DNA of 38,766 nt from Succinivibrio faecicola. Lineage in GTDB: Bacteria > Pseudomonadota > Gammaproteobacteria > Enterobacterales > Succinivibrionaceae. Positions 24,843 to 33,777 of this stretch are shown here, one piece after another. The DNA lies in the NCBI RefSeq assembly GCF_019448115.1, contig NZ_JAGFNY010000018.1, forward strand, positions 1-38,766, read 5' to 3'. The notes below the pieces were generated by a model. That model was not told where the DNA came from. It saw nothing but the letters and a program-made list of their open reading frames with translations, and did no database searches. The position numbers were made by a program, and so were the translations under genes. Each line of letters opens with the position of its first letter. Position 1 is the first letter of the stretch.

Positions 24843-25883
24843 ATGAGTAAAATAATCAAACCTATCGAGTCTTATAAACCTCTTCTTGATAAGATTCAGA
24901 CTGAAAAGGGAATCAAACTAATCAAGGATTTCTTTCAGCAGAATCTTGCAACAGAAATGCGTCTTCGCCGAGTCACTGCTCCTTTATTTGTTTTAAAAGG
25001 TTTAGGTATCAATGACGATCTGAACGGTGTTGAAAGAGCAGTTTCTTTTCCTATTAAAGATCTGCAGGATCAAAGAGCTGAAGTTGTACACTCTCTTGCA
25101 AAATGGAAGCGTCTTACATTAGCAAATTTAGGTATCGAAAAAGGTTATGGTATCTACACTGATATGAATGCAATCAGAGCTGATGAAGAGCTTGACAACC
25201 TGCATTCTCTGTATGTTGATCAGTGGGACTGGGAAGCTGTCATTTCAAAGGAAGATCGTACAGTTTCATATTTAAAGAGTGTTGTCAGAAGAATCTATTC
25301 AGCTATTTTAAGAACTGAATATCTAGCATGTGAAAACTACCCTTGCTTAAAACCATTCCTGCCAGAAGAAATTCACTTCGTTCATGCACAGGAACTATTG
25401 GAAATGTATCCTGATAAGACTCCTAAGGAAAGAGAAGATCTTATCTGTAAGAAATACGGAGCAGTTTTCTTAATGGGCATCGGTGGTGCACTTTCTAATG
25501 GTGAAAAACATGACGGAAGAGCTCCTGATTATGATGACTGGTCAACCAAAAATGAAGAAGGATTTGAAGGTCTGAATGGTGATATTTTAATCTGGTATCC
25601 TATTTTAAATCGTTCATTTGAATTATCTTCAATGGGTATCCGTGTTGATATCGATGCTTTAAATAAGCAGCTTGCAATTGAAAACAAGGAAGAGAGAAAA
25701 TCTTTATACTTCCATCAGAAGCTTTTAAACAACGAGCTGCCTTTATCAATTGGTGGTGGTATCGGCCAGAGCCGTCTGTGCATGGTTCTTTTACATAAAG
25801 CACACATCGGTGAAATTCAGGTAAGTATCTGGCCTGAGAACATGCGATTAGAGTGTGAAAAAATAAATATTCCACTTCTATAA
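24843..25883 (+). CDS. asnA: Aspartate--ammonia ligase (asparagine synthetase A)
   Basis: 346 residues (E. coli 330). It makes asparagine from aspartate, ammonia and ATP via an aspartyl-adenylate; its fold is related to class II aspartyl-tRNA synthetase. Family motifs: ATEMRLRRVTAPLFV, GVERAVSFPIKD, EVVHSLAKWKR, GYGIYTDMNAIR, DQWDWE, MGIGGALSNGEKHDGRAPDYDDW, and the C-terminal LPLSIGGGIGQSRLCM, which carries the motif 3 arginine. AAGGA lies 8 bases before the ATG. A 5-bp inverted repeat, TGCAC-N7-GTGCA (24709-24725), sits in its upstream region. The gene ends in a bidirectional terminator. Confidence 0.95.
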   Translation: MSKIIKPIESYKPLLDKIQTEKGIKLIKDFFQQNLATEMRLRRVTAPLFVLKGLGINDDLNGVERAVSFPIKDLQDQRAEVVHSLAKWKRLTLANLGIEKGYGIYTDMNAIRADEELDNLHSLYVDQWDWEAVISKEDRTVSYLKSVVRRIYSAILRTEYLACENYPCLKPFLPEEIHFVHAQELLEMYPDKTPKEREDLICKKYGAVFLMGIGGALSNGEKHDGRAPDYDDWSTKNEEGFEGLNGDILIWYPILNRSFELSSMGIRVDIDALNKQLAIENKEERKSLYFHQKLLNNELPLSIGGGIGQSRLCMVLLHKAHIGEIQVSIWPENMRLECEKINIPLL

Positions 25884-25893
25884 TGAAGTCAGT

Positions 25894-25919
25894 AAAAATC
25901 CGGCTAAAGCCGGATTTTT
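25894..25919. terminator. Bidirectional terminator between asnA and convergent gene
   Basis: AAAAATCCGGC, loop TAAA, GCCGGATTTTT. The symmetric A and T runs serve both strands. The stop codon of the minus-strand gene (25918-25920) overlaps the stem. Confidence 0.9.
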
Positions 25920-26385
25920 ACTCTTCTTTTTTTGTTTCATCCTCATTTGATGAACCAAAACCATTCATAAATGATTCACTAAGCGTTTTTGTTTTGCTTT
26001 TAACTTTTGCTTTTTCTTTTAATTTCATCTCAAAAAGGGTCTTATTACCAGCTGTTCCCTTAATAGGATAATCCTCTAATAAATTTATACCTCTGTTTCT
26101 TGAAACATGTTCCTGATAAGCTTGTTTCATAGCATCTTCCTTTGGATTTTTGATTTTTCCAAGAGGTTTTACATTCACTCTGTAGCTCATTTCCTTCTGA
26201 GTTTTAGATAGCATAAGCTCAGTTCTTGCAGCATTGATAATAAGTTCTCTATCCTGATCTACCTTGAGAACAGTATTTGGCTTTGATAACTGCAATGGAG
26301 CTAAAAACACACCTAGGATGATCGCAATAACCATCGCTACCATGCAAATTCTTAACTGCAGTTCAAGGCGCTTTTTCTTTGTCAC
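25918..26385 (-). CDS. Small single-pass membrane protein, unknown
   Basis: 155 residues from a GTG start at 26385 with only a weak GAG element ahead. A basic start (KKKRLELQLR) and one hydrophobic helix at about 12-30 suggest an inner-membrane anchor with the remainder outside the cytoplasm. The rest is charged, with a Lys/Glu-rich tail. No family recognised. It lies 21 bases after yciO and shares its strand, so it is probably the last gene of the jetD-like/yciO unit; its stop falls inside the shared terminator. Confidence 0.55.
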   Translation of the reverse strand: MTKKKRLELQLRICMVAMVIAIILGVFLAPLQLSKPNTVLKVDQDRELIINAARTELMLSKTQKEMSYRVNVKPLGKIKNPKEDAMKQAYQEHVSRNRGINLLEDYPIKGTAGNKTLFEMKLKEKAKVKSKTKTLSESFMNGFGSSNEDETKKEE

Positions 26386-26406
26386 AAGGATATACTCAAA
26401 AAAATA

Positions 26407-27030
26407 TTATTCAAATGGCTCAGTATTACCAGAGCCAACTCTTACTATAGATGGAACGCCATCCTCAAAAACGATAACCGTAGTTGGTGAGGTAGTAAGA
26501 ACACCTCCATCTGCAATTAGATCTACAACAGATCCTATTCTGTCATTTATCTCAACAGGATCATTCTGAGCAATCTCATCACCAGGAAGTATCAAAGAAC
26601 AGCTCATCAAAGGAGCATCAAGCTCTGCAATGATTGCATCAAGAATAGCATTTTTTGGAACTCTGATACCTATAGTCTTTCTTTTTTCATTCATCAGTCT
26701 TTTTGGAACAATCTTTGTTGCAGGCAGAATGAAAGTATAAGCTCCTGGTGTATTGTTCTTTAACAGTCTGAATACAGAGTTATCAACTCTTGCATATTCT
26801 GAGATTTCTGATAAATCTCTACATAAAAGAGTAAAGTTATGATGTTTGTCTACCTGTCGGATCCTAGCTATACGCTCAACAGCATTTTTGTTTTCTAGTT
26901 TACAGCAAAGAGCATAGGCTGAATCTGTTGGCAGTACAGCAACACCGCCGTCATTGATGATAGAACAAATCTGAGAAATAAAACGTTTTTGTGGGTTATC
27001 TGGGTGAACTGTAATATATTGTGCTGTCAT
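26407..27030 (-). CDS. yciO: YciO, YrdC/Sua5-like domain protein
   Basis: 207 residues (E. coli YciO 206). The sequence follows YciO nearly end to end: HPDNPQKRF, GGVAVLPTDSAYAL, ERIARIRQVDKHHNFTLLCR, KNNTPGAYTFILPATK, EKRKTIGIRVP, and the C-terminal PTTVIVFEDG. The YrdC fold binds nucleotide/RNA; TsaC and Sua5 make threonylcarbamoyl-AMP for t6A tRNA, whereas YciO's own role is not settled. It has an AGGAAG ribosome site. A perfect GC-rich hairpin separates it from the jetD-like gene 47 bases upstream. Confidence 0.92.
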   Translation of the reverse strand: MTAQYITVHPDNPQKRFISQICSIINDGGVAVLPTDSAYALCCKLENKNAVERIARIRQVDKHHNFTLLCRDLSEISEYARVDNSVFRLLKNNTPGAYTFILPATKIVPKRLMNEKRKTIGIRVPKNAILDAIIAELDAPLMSCSLILPGDEIAQNDPVEINDRIGSVVDLIADGGVLTTSPTTVIVFEDGVPSIVRVGSGNTEPFE

Positions 27031-27051
27031 TTTATATTCTTCCTAAAACGA

Positions 27052-27069
27052 GGGCACCTTAAGGTGCCC
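27052..27069 (-). terminator. GC-rich hairpin between jetD-like gene and yciO
   Basis: GGGCACC-TTAA-GGTGCCC, an 18-base perfect palindrome; on the minus strand it is followed by TCGTTTT. It is a moderate terminator or attenuator that would lower yciO expression relative to the jetD-like gene. Confidence 0.6.
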
Positions 27070-27077
27070 ATCATCAT

Positions 27078-28463
27078 TTAAGGTATCTGAGCTGAATTAT
27101 CCGGTTGTTCGGTTTTCTCATCAGCTTCTGATTCTGTTTTTTCAACAGTGGTATCATTCGCTGCACTCATGGACTCATACTCTTTTACTGATTCTTTTTC
27201 ACTGTTACTATTCACATAAGAATTTTCTGAAAATTCATTATTGTTTCTGGTAGTAACAACAGCATCAGCCTTTCTGTCTGATACAAATGCTTCAACATCA
27301 GTAACAATATCCATAAGCTTGAAGATCTGCTCTAGAGGAATTCTCTCTAAAGGAAGCTTTGCTCGTCTGCCAAAAACACCAGCAGCTAACATATTGTAAA
27401 GCATAGATTCCTGATCAGTTAAAGCCATTGATGAATTGAGCTCTTCGATTTCAATATCGTCAAATGACCATAAATCTTTAGCAGAAACAAAGATATCCTT
27501 GTTTAAAGTCAGAGATTTTGTATTTGGCAGATAAACACGGATATTATTGATAATTGCAAAAGATCTCATCTCAATACCAGACAGATAAGCGCACTGAGCA
27601 TGAGCAACCCATGAAATCTTGCAAATCTCTGATAATTTTGATGGAAGAACAATTATTACAACACCTGGAATATCTGGAATAGACAATGCTGTTGCCAGAT
27701 CATCAACGAAATAAACTTTTCTTGGTTTTATATCAAGTTTAGCCAGATCTTTTACAGTAATACCAAGGTCACGAAGTCCGCCTACCTTTGATCTTAGAAC
27801 ATTATCAAGTAAAACTACTCTAACTGTCTGAGGTGGAGGTAGTAAGCCTAACTGCAGAAGATCTTTTCTTACAGGATTTAAATCAAGATAATCACGAAGG
27901 AAATTGAGGATAAGGAATCTGTGAGATTCAAACCACAAAGTATCTATACCACGTACAGGGATCTGACGGATAAATGAATTTGAATTCTTATGAGAACATA
28001 ACCATTTGCAGACCTGAACAAATCGCATGAAATCAATGTCATCTAAAGATGTCAGATAATGAATATTCTCAACACCAGCATCAATTAGATCAGGTAATTC
28101 ATGCTGCAAGGCTTTTAGTCTGGATTCAGCTGAATGAAATTCGACAAGGTGTCCAGCCCATGTTGCAATATCATCGATTTTTTCAAAAACCAGATGAATT
28201 GGCACTTCGATAGTACCGATATCAGGATAGGTTTTCTCAATAAAATCAACTTTTCCTGCTGTGATTTCCTTATGCCAGTCTGCACAGAATTTTATGAATT
28301 CATCCTTATTTGCAACAACATCCTCATCACGTGTAGGAGCACCTAAATAGATACGAACTGCATCTGCAGGCTTATTGTTTTTGATTGAATCACTGATCCA
28401 TGCAATTACTTTACTTTTGTAGAGTGCATTAATTTCTGCACGAATACTGTTGCGGGTCTTCAC
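27078..28463 (-). CDS. Orphan JetD-like (DUF3322/DUF2220) protein, degraded Toprim site
   Basis: 461 residues from GTG 28463, with AAGGAG 7 bases ahead. Residues about 8-130 fit the DUF3322 N-terminal domain of JetD/MksG; residues about 145-330 fit DUF2220: FIRQIPVRGIDTLWFESHR (JetD usually has RQLxVPGVDTKFIExH), LGLLPPPQTVRVVLLD, and GIEMRSFAIINNIRVYLP, which matches the GDIDTHGFAILxxLR region. The Toprim nuclease motifs are altered: ENE is VDD (253-255), GDID is SGIE (295-298), LLMD is LTLNK (318-322). JetD cuts DNA as the nuclease of Wadjet SMC-like systems, but no jetA, jetB or jetC is present here. A charged, disordered tail (about 395-461) is added. Inference: a domesticated, probably non-cleaving relative. 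The family call rests on remembered motif patterns. Confidence 0.7.
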   Translation of the reverse strand: MKTRNSIRAEINALYKSKVIAWISDSIKNNKPADAVRIYLGAPTRDEDVVANKDEFIKFCADWHKEITAGKVDFIEKTYPDIGTIEVPIHLVFEKIDDIATWAGHLVEFHSAESRLKALQHELPDLIDAGVENIHYLTSLDDIDFMRFVQVCKWLCSHKNSNSFIRQIPVRGIDTLWFESHRFLILNFLRDYLDLNPVRKDLLQLGLLPPPQTVRVVLLDNVLRSKVGGLRDLGITVKDLAKLDIKPRKVYFVDDLATALSIPDIPGVVIIVLPSKLSEICKISWVAHAQCAYLSGIEMRSFAIINNIRVYLPNTKSLTLNKDIFVSAKDLWSFDDIEIEELNSSMALTDQESMLYNMLAAGVFGRRAKLPLERIPLEQIFKLMDIVTDVEAFVSDRKADAVVTTRNNNEFSENSYVNSNSEKESVKEYESMSAANDTTVEKTESEADEKTEQPDNSAQIP

Positions 28464-28825
28464 TTAATAGCTCCTTAAAGCATTCATATATAGTAGTTGT
28501 TATAATAAAATCATTAAATGAATATGTATATCAACAAGTTATTATTTTTGAACTTAATACACAAAAATAATAGTCCATTTTGGCTAGATTTCCAAAAATA
28601 ACTACAAACAGCACAATTAATTATCGCTTTTTTATTATTTGTCACGATTTATAATGTGCACTGCTAAGTATAAAGATATAGTTATAAGTTAAAAAGGATT
28701 TAATTTGTCTTATCCTAAGATTGACAATAATAGACACGATTTCAAATATAATCTACTGCTATCATTTGAATTAACAGTAAATTCAGCTAAACTACATATA
28801 GTTACTATATATTCTGGATATAAAA
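28464..28825. other. AT-rich divergent promoter region
   Basis: 362 bases between the divergent jetD-like and AAA-ATPase genes, without ORFs. On the plus strand a perfect TTGACA (28721-28726) and a perfect TATAAT (28747-28752) occur but with a 20-base spacer, longer than the ideal 17. For the minus gene no convincing promoter pair was found. No repeats of note. Confidence 0.45.
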
Positions 28826-30628
28826 ATGACTGAAAAGACATTCAAACCATTGCCACTTGGCAATGAGGACTTTGCATATATCATTCAAAATGGTGGTTAT
28901 TATATTGATAAGACCTCTTATATAAAAAAAGTCTTTACCAATCTCTCTCCTGTGATCCTTTTTACAAGACCAAGACGCTTTGGTAAAACACTGCTTATGG
29001 ATATGTTTGCCACATATTTAACTATTGGCAAAGATGGCAGTGATAACAGAGAATACAAAGAAAAACTCTTTGAAGGTCTTGAGATTCTAAAAGACAAAGA
29101 ATTTACAGATAAATACTTAGGACAGTTTCCTGTAATAAGTTTTTCTCTAAAAGGAGTTTTTGGTAAGGATTATAATGCAGCATACGAAGCATTAGCATTT
29201 ACTCTGTCAAATTTGTTTAAAGACTTTCTTTTTTTAAATGACAGCGAAAAACTATTAGATTCAGAAAAAGAAAGTTTAAAATTACTACAGGACTTCAATT
29301 ATTTAAGTACCCCTAAAGCTGAAAAATATATAGTAAGCTCATTAGAATTCCTATCAAGCTGTTTATACAAACACTTTTCAAAAAAGGTAATTATCCTGAT
29401 TGATGAGTATGATGTACCTTTAGCAAAAGCATCAGAGAATGGTTATCACAAAGAAATGGTGACATTGATGAGCTTATTTTTCAATGTAATGAAAAAGTCA
29501 TCAACATTAGTATCAGATAATGTGTATCCAATTGAAAAGATAGTTCTTACAGGATGTCTTAAGGTTGCAAAAAACAGCATTTTTACAGGAGTGAACAACA
29601 TCACTGTAAATACTGTGCTTTCAGAGGACTATGATTTTGATTCAATCATAGGCTTTACAAAAGAAGAGACTCTAAAGCTTTTAAAAGACTATGAGCTTGA
29701 AGAGTATGCAACGCTGGTTAAAGAAAACTATGATGGATACAGATTCAATGAAAAAGAGATGTTCTGTCCATGGGATGTTGTCAACTTTATAGCAGAATCA
29801 TTAGATAAGATTAGCTCAGGAAAAACAATATTACCTGGAAACTACTGGATAAACTCAACCTCAAGTAATGCATTATTATCATATGTAGGATATCTGACTG
29901 ATAAGGCAACAGACAAGATGCAGGCACTGATGGATGGTTTGAGTATTGAAACCTATATCAATGATTCAATGAATTATGACACCTTATCAGAACATGAACA
30001 GATAGATTTCTTCTCCCTTCTTTTGCATACAGGATATCTGACATCTGATGGTTATAGAGTTGTAAATGAAGAGAATGGTGAGATTATCTATTCTCTTAAA
30101 ATTCCAAACAGAGAAATCAGAAAGTGTTTTGAGGTAAATATACTAAAGCATTTTAAAGAATCATCAACTAAAGGTGAGAATAAGGCTATGCTTATAGCTA
30201 AAGCTCTGTTTGAAGGTGATTGTGAAACAGCAAAAATCAATTTAAAAAAGCTACTTAAAGGATATGTATCTGTAAGAGATTTTGCAACAAAGGCAAAGAA
30301 AGAGAACTTCTATCATGGATTCTTATCAGGTGTGTTCACAAACTGTTCTGATAGCATAAGTGATTACCAGTCAAACAGTGAATCTGGTGATGGTTATGCT
30401 GATATCGTCTTTAAAAACGCTGATGAAAATAAAGCTGTAGTTATAGAAATAAAATCATCAGCAAGTGATGATGACTTTTTACAAGATACAAAAGTAGCTT
30501 TAGATCAGATAGAGAAAAATAAATATTATGAACCTTTTCTTAAGAAGGTTAATATTAAAACAATCTACTGCTATGCAATCTGTTTCTATAAGAAAGACTG
30601 CTATATAGAAGTGAAAAAGGTTAAATAA
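28826..30628 (+). CDS. AAA-ATPase-like / PD-(D/E)XK nuclease (DUF1703) protein
   Basis: 600 residues. The N-terminal half is the AAA-ATPase-like domain (PF09820): LPLGNEDFAYII, YYIDKTSYI, LFTRPRRFGKTLLMDM (short Walker A, GKT at 53-55), and IILIDEYDVPL (Walker B). The C-terminus is PD-(D/E)XK nuclease-like (PF08011): GYADIVF, then VVIEIKSS (the E-x-K), then a helix. This family is abundant, often in many copies, in gut and rumen bacteria; its function is not established, with proposals ranging from defence to mobile-element origin. All catalytic elements look intact. It stands alone, divergent from the jetD-like gene, with a short GGA ribosome site before the ATG and no clear terminator. Confidence 0.85.
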   Translation: MTEKTFKPLPLGNEDFAYIIQNGGYYIDKTSYIKKVFTNLSPVILFTRPRRFGKTLLMDMFATYLTIGKDGSDNREYKEKLFEGLEILKDKEFTDKYLGQFPVISFSLKGVFGKDYNAAYEALAFTLSNLFKDFLFLNDSEKLLDSEKESLKLLQDFNYLSTPKAEKYIVSSLEFLSSCLYKHFSKKVIILIDEYDVPLAKASENGYHKEMVTLMSLFFNVMKKSSTLVSDNVYPIEKIVLTGCLKVAKNSIFTGVNNITVNTVLSEDYDFDSIIGFTKEETLKLLKDYELEEYATLVKENYDGYRFNEKEMFCPWDVVNFIAESLDKISSGKTILPGNYWINSTSSNALLSYVGYLTDKATDKMQALMDGLSIETYINDSMNYDTLSEHEQIDFFSLLLHTGYLTSDGYRVVNEENGEIIYSLKIPNREIRKCFEVNILKHFKESSTKGENKAMLIAKALFEGDCETAKINLKKLLKGYVSVRDFATKAKKENFYHGFLSGVFTNCSDSISDYQSNSESGDGYADIVFKNADENKAVVIEIKSSASDDDFLQDTKVALDQIEKNKYYEPFLKKVNIKTIYCYAICFYKKDCYIEVKKVK

Positions 30629-30764
30629 TCAGACAGTTTGTGTATTTATTTAAAAAGCAAAAGATCTGACAATTATTACAGATATGAACTTTGCATGATT
30701 TAGTTATTTGCAAAACAATTTGCTGTATCAGAATGATTTTACAAAGTTTTTGAATTTTACTGTC

Positions 30765-31253
30765 TTAAGAAGAATATAAAAGTTTAGCATTTTTCTTTTC
30801 AAGTCTTCGTCTTTTAAAAAACGAAGAAAGTATCTGTGCACATTCATTTTCAAGTATTCCTCCCTTTACATTTAAATGATGATTATGTCTTATATCATCT
30901 GATAAAGAGAACACTGATGAACATGCACCAGTTTTCTTATCATAAGCACCAAAATATACATTCTTTATTCTTGAATGAATAAGAGCACCAACGCACATAC
31001 AGCATGGCTCTAATGTCACATAAATTGAAAGGTCAACCAATCTGTAGTTAGACAATTTTATACCAGCTTTTCTTAATGCAACAATTTCAGCATGAGCGCT
31101 AGGATCATGATCAGTTATGGTTCTGTTAAAGCCTTCTGCGACGATATTAAAATTATCATCAACAATTACTGCTCCAACAGGAACCTCACCTAATTTTTCA
31201 GCTTCAAGGGCAAGTTCAATTGCCCTATTCATAATTAGCTCGTTATTATCCAT
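30765..31253 (-). CDS. tadA: tRNA-specific adenosine deaminase
   Basis: 162 residues, within the family range. It deaminates A34 to inosine in tRNA-Arg(ACG), which is essential in most bacteria. Zinc-dependent deaminase motifs are complete: HAEIVALRKAG with the catalytic Glu, and EPCCMCVGALIHSRI with the two zinc cysteines; GAYDKKTGACSS follows as usual. It starts 8 bases after dgkA with no distinct ribosome site, so it probably depends on coupling to dgkA. It ends the minus-strand thiamine/dgkA run. Confidence 0.94.
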   Translation of the reverse strand: MDNNELIMNRAIELALEAEKLGEVPVGAVIVDDNFNIVAEGFNRTITDHDPSAHAEIVALRKAGIKLSNYRLVDLSIYVTLEPCCMCVGALIHSRIKNVYFGAYDKKTGACSSVFSLSDDIRHNHHLNVKGGILENECAQILSSFFKRRRLEKKNAKLLYSS

Positions 31254-31261
31254 GAAGTCAA

Positions 31262-31636
31262 TCAGAAATAATAATTCTCAATAATTATCGCTGTCCATGT
31301 AAACAATGTCAGAATAAGCATAACAAATACAGCTGCTGAACCTAAATCTTTTGCTCTGCCTGATAATTCATGAAATTCAGGACCGATTCTGTCAACTACA
31401 GCTTCAATTCCTGAGTTTAATAACTCAACGCAGACTGTAAGCCATGGCATAACAATCAGCAAAATAAGCTGTGTTACTGAACCATAGATAAAAGCAGATG
31501 TAATTGTCAGAATTATAGCAAGTAAAAATTCCTGTCTGATTGCAGCCTCATTTATAAGACCAGCTTTGAATCCTTTCATTGAATATTTTGCAGCATTAAC
31601 GATTCTTGTTAAGCCTTTTTTCTGAACCTTTGCCAT
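31262..31636 (-). CDS. dgkA: Diacylglycerol kinase (membrane, DgkA)
   Basis: 124 residues (E. coli 122). It phosphorylates diacylglycerol to phosphatidic acid in the inner membrane, recycling by-products of envelope glycan synthesis. Motifs: SMKGFKAGLINEAAIRQE at the amphipathic N-terminal helix, ELLNSGIEAVVDRIG, and HELSGRAKDLGSAAV, the signature active-site segment, then a final membrane helix. AGGAG lies about 6 bases before the ATG. It follows thiH by 26 bases, close enough for shared transcription, though its function is unrelated to thiamine. Confidence 0.95.
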   Translation of the reverse strand: MAKVQKKGLTRIVNAAKYSMKGFKAGLINEAAIRQEFLLAIILTITSAFIYGSVTQLILLIVMPWLTVCVELLNSGIEAVVDRIGPEFHELSGRAKDLGSAAVFVMLILTLFTWTAIIIENYYF

Positions 31637-31662
31637 ATGAACTCCTGTTTTTTACAAAGGCA

Positions 31663-32787
31663 TTATACACATTTGAAATAAGTTGCAGAAGCATTATGGA
31701 AAACAGCTTCAAATCCTGATTTTTCCATTGCGGCAACAACTTCATCTACAGTTCGATCATCATTTACAGTCCACTGCTCAAGATTCTTACCTTTGTGTGC
31801 ATAACCACCAGGCTCTGTAGAAGAGCCTGCTGAAACTGCTGTAATGCCTGCAGGTAAAATCAGATCTCTAAACTGAGCAGATTCTCTTGTTGAAATAGTA
31901 AGATCAAGCTCATTATCAAAAATACGCCATGCGCAAATAATCTGAAGAAGTTTTGCATCTGATACAGGAGAATGAGGCTCATAACCACCTGCTGCAGGAC
32001 GTAGTCTTGGGAAACTAATTGACAGTGATGTTTTCCAATATCTGTCTCTCATATAAAGAACATGCATAGCAAGAGAACACAGATCTGATCGCCAGTCATA
32101 CAGACCTAAAAGAGCACCTAAACCAACCTTGTCTATACCAGCCATACCAAGTCTGTCAGGTGTTTCTAGGCGATACTTCATATCAGCTTTCTTTCCACCT
32201 AAATGAACTTTCTTATAACAATCAGGATTATATGTTTCCTGATATACAGACACAGCATCAAGACCTAAAGATTTTAATAATGCATATTCCTCTGTTTCAA
32301 GAGGCTGAACTTCCATCTGAAGGTAGTTTGCATATTTTTTTGCCAAAGGAAGAACTGATGCAAAATAATCAATACCAGCTCTCTTTGAATTTTCACCAGA
32401 TACAAGAAGGATATTTGAATATCCCATCTTGTTCATAGCCTGTAACTCCTCTTCTATCTCATCTAGGGTAAGAACAACCCTTTTAAATTTGTTCATAACA
32501 CTAAAACCACAGTAGGCACATTTGTTTGAACAAAGATTTGTAAGATATAAAGGCAGATACATATTCATGCAGCGTCCAAAACGCTTTCTTGTAAGCTGCA
32601 TGGATTTTCTTACCATAACATCAAGATAATTCTTTCTTGCTCTTTCTGAAATTAAAGCAGCAAAATCATCAAGATCTAGAGGTGAATTCTTGCAAAGAGC
32701 CTTTTCTATATCAGCATCAGTTTTTGATTCTACAAGTTTTATAAAACTGTCTGTATCAACTTTTGAAATTACATCAAAAAAGCTCAT
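31663..32787 (-). CDS. thiH: 2-iminoacetate synthase (radical SAM, tyrosine lyase)
   Basis: 374 residues (E. coli 377). It splits tyrosine to dehydroglycine for the thiazole ring, the route used by anaerobes and enterobacteria in place of glycine oxidase ThiO. The radical SAM cluster motif is CSNKCAYCGF. Also seen are YLPLYLTNLC ahead of it, LLVSGENSK, QPLETEEY, and the C-terminal biotin/thiamine-synthase-like domain with SFPRLRPAAG and STRESAQFRD. It begins 1 base after thiG, as the partner with which it works. Confidence 0.95.
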   Translation of the reverse strand: MSFFDVISKVDTDSFIKLVESKTDADIEKALCKNSPLDLDDFAALISERARKNYLDVMVRKSMQLTRKRFGRCMNMYLPLYLTNLCSNKCAYCGFSVMNKFKRVVLTLDEIEEELQAMNKMGYSNILLVSGENSKRAGIDYFASVLPLAKKYANYLQMEVQPLETEEYALLKSLGLDAVSVYQETYNPDCYKKVHLGGKKADMKYRLETPDRLGMAGIDKVGLGALLGLYDWRSDLCSLAMHVLYMRDRYWKTSLSISFPRLRPAAGGYEPHSPVSDAKLLQIICAWRIFDNELDLTISTRESAQFRDLILPAGITAVSAGSSTEPGGYAHKGKNLEQWTVNDDRTVDEVVAAMEKSGFEAVFHNASATYFKCV

Positions 32788-32788
32788 A

Positions 32789-33571
32789 TTACTTCATTGC
32801 CTCTTTTAAAAAGGCCTCCATAGGAGATGTTGCTACAGCTGAACTTGATTTTGCAGCTAAACCTGCCTCATATGCAAGTCGACCTGCAAGTTGTGCATAC
32901 TTGAATGCCTCACTCATTTTTACTACATCAGCAGAAGCTGCAATTGCAGTATTTACCATTACAGCACTAGCGCCCATTTCAAGAGCTTTTGCACAATCTG
33001 ATGGTGCTCCAATACCTGCATCCACAATTACAGGGACATGTGCATTTGCAATAATAATTTCAAGCATTGATTCTGTTTTAAGTCCCTGCGCAGAGCCTAT
33101 TGGTGAGCCAAGAGGCATTACAGCGCTACAGCCGATTTCCTCAAGTAATCTTGCAAGCACTGGATCTGCCTGAATATATGGAAAAACCTTAAAGCCATCT
33201 TTTACTAACTCTTCACATGCTTTAAGAGTCTGAACAGGATCTGGAAGAAGATATCTTACATCAGGATGGATCTCAACTTTCACCCAGTCAGTACCTAGAG
33301 CCTCTCTTGCAAGCTTTGCTGCAAAAACAGCCTCTTTAGCAGTTTTGGCACCTGAAGTATTAGGCATGAGAGTAATACCAAGATCTGTTAAAGGCTTTAC
33401 AATTTCATCTGTATGATTGGTACTGTCTACTCTTTTGATAGCCATAGTTGCAATCTGTGCACCTGAGGCTTTAGCTGAAGCAGTTAGAGCTTCACCTGAG
33501 GCGTACTTACCTGTACCAATAATAAGTCTACTGTCAAATTCTTTACCTGCTAATATAAGTTTATCAGCCAT
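32789..33571 (-). CDS. thiG: Thiazole synthase
   Basis: 260 residues. ThiG joins deoxyxylulose phosphate, dehydroglycine and sulfur from ThiS thiocarboxylate into the thiazole ring. Motifs: [33 protein letters not shown] with the Schiff-base-region residues, [40 protein letters not shown]. The ribosome site GGAGG overlaps the Gly codons that end thiS, and the gap between the genes is 2 bases, so ThiS and ThiG synthesis are tightly linked. Confidence 0.96.
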   Translation of the reverse strand: MADKLILAGKEFDSRLIIGTGKYASGEALTASAKASGAQIATMAIKRVDSTNHTDEIVKPLTDLGITLMPNTSGAKTAKEAVFAAKLAREALGTDWVKVEIHPDVRYLLPDPVQTLKACEELVKDGFKVFPYIQADPVLARLLEEIGCSAVMPLGSPIGSAQGLKTESMLEIIIANAHVPVIVDAGIGAPSDCAKALEMGASAVMVNTAIAASADVVKMSEAFKYAQLAGRLAYEAGLAAKSSSAVATSPMEAFLKEAMK

Positions 33572-33573
33572 TT

Positions 33574-33777
33574 TTAACCTCCACAGACCATATTAAAAAC
33601 ATCCAGGCTGTCATTATCCTTTAAAACAGTCTTTTCAAAATCAGCTTTTCTGACAATCTCACCATTCAAGGCTACTGCAACACCTTCTTTTAAAAGGTCA
33701 TGATCTTTTAAAAAGGCACTGATAGTGGTCTTTTCCTTAATATTTTCCTTTTTTGACTGATTGAATATTATTTCCAT
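33574..33777 (-). CDS. thiS: Sulfur carrier protein ThiS
   Basis: 67 residues, ubiquitin-like, ending in the required Gly-Gly (VCGG). The C-terminal thiocarboxylate donates sulfur to ThiG. The frame overlaps the end of thiDE by 10 bases and carries a strong GGAGGTGAG ribosome site. The adenylating enzyme ThiF is missing from this operon, so ThiS must be activated by a protein encoded elsewhere. Confidence 0.94.
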   Translation of the reverse strand: MEIIFNQSKKENIKEKTTISAFLKDHDLLKEGVAVALNGEIVRKADFEKTVLKDNDSLDVFNMVCGG

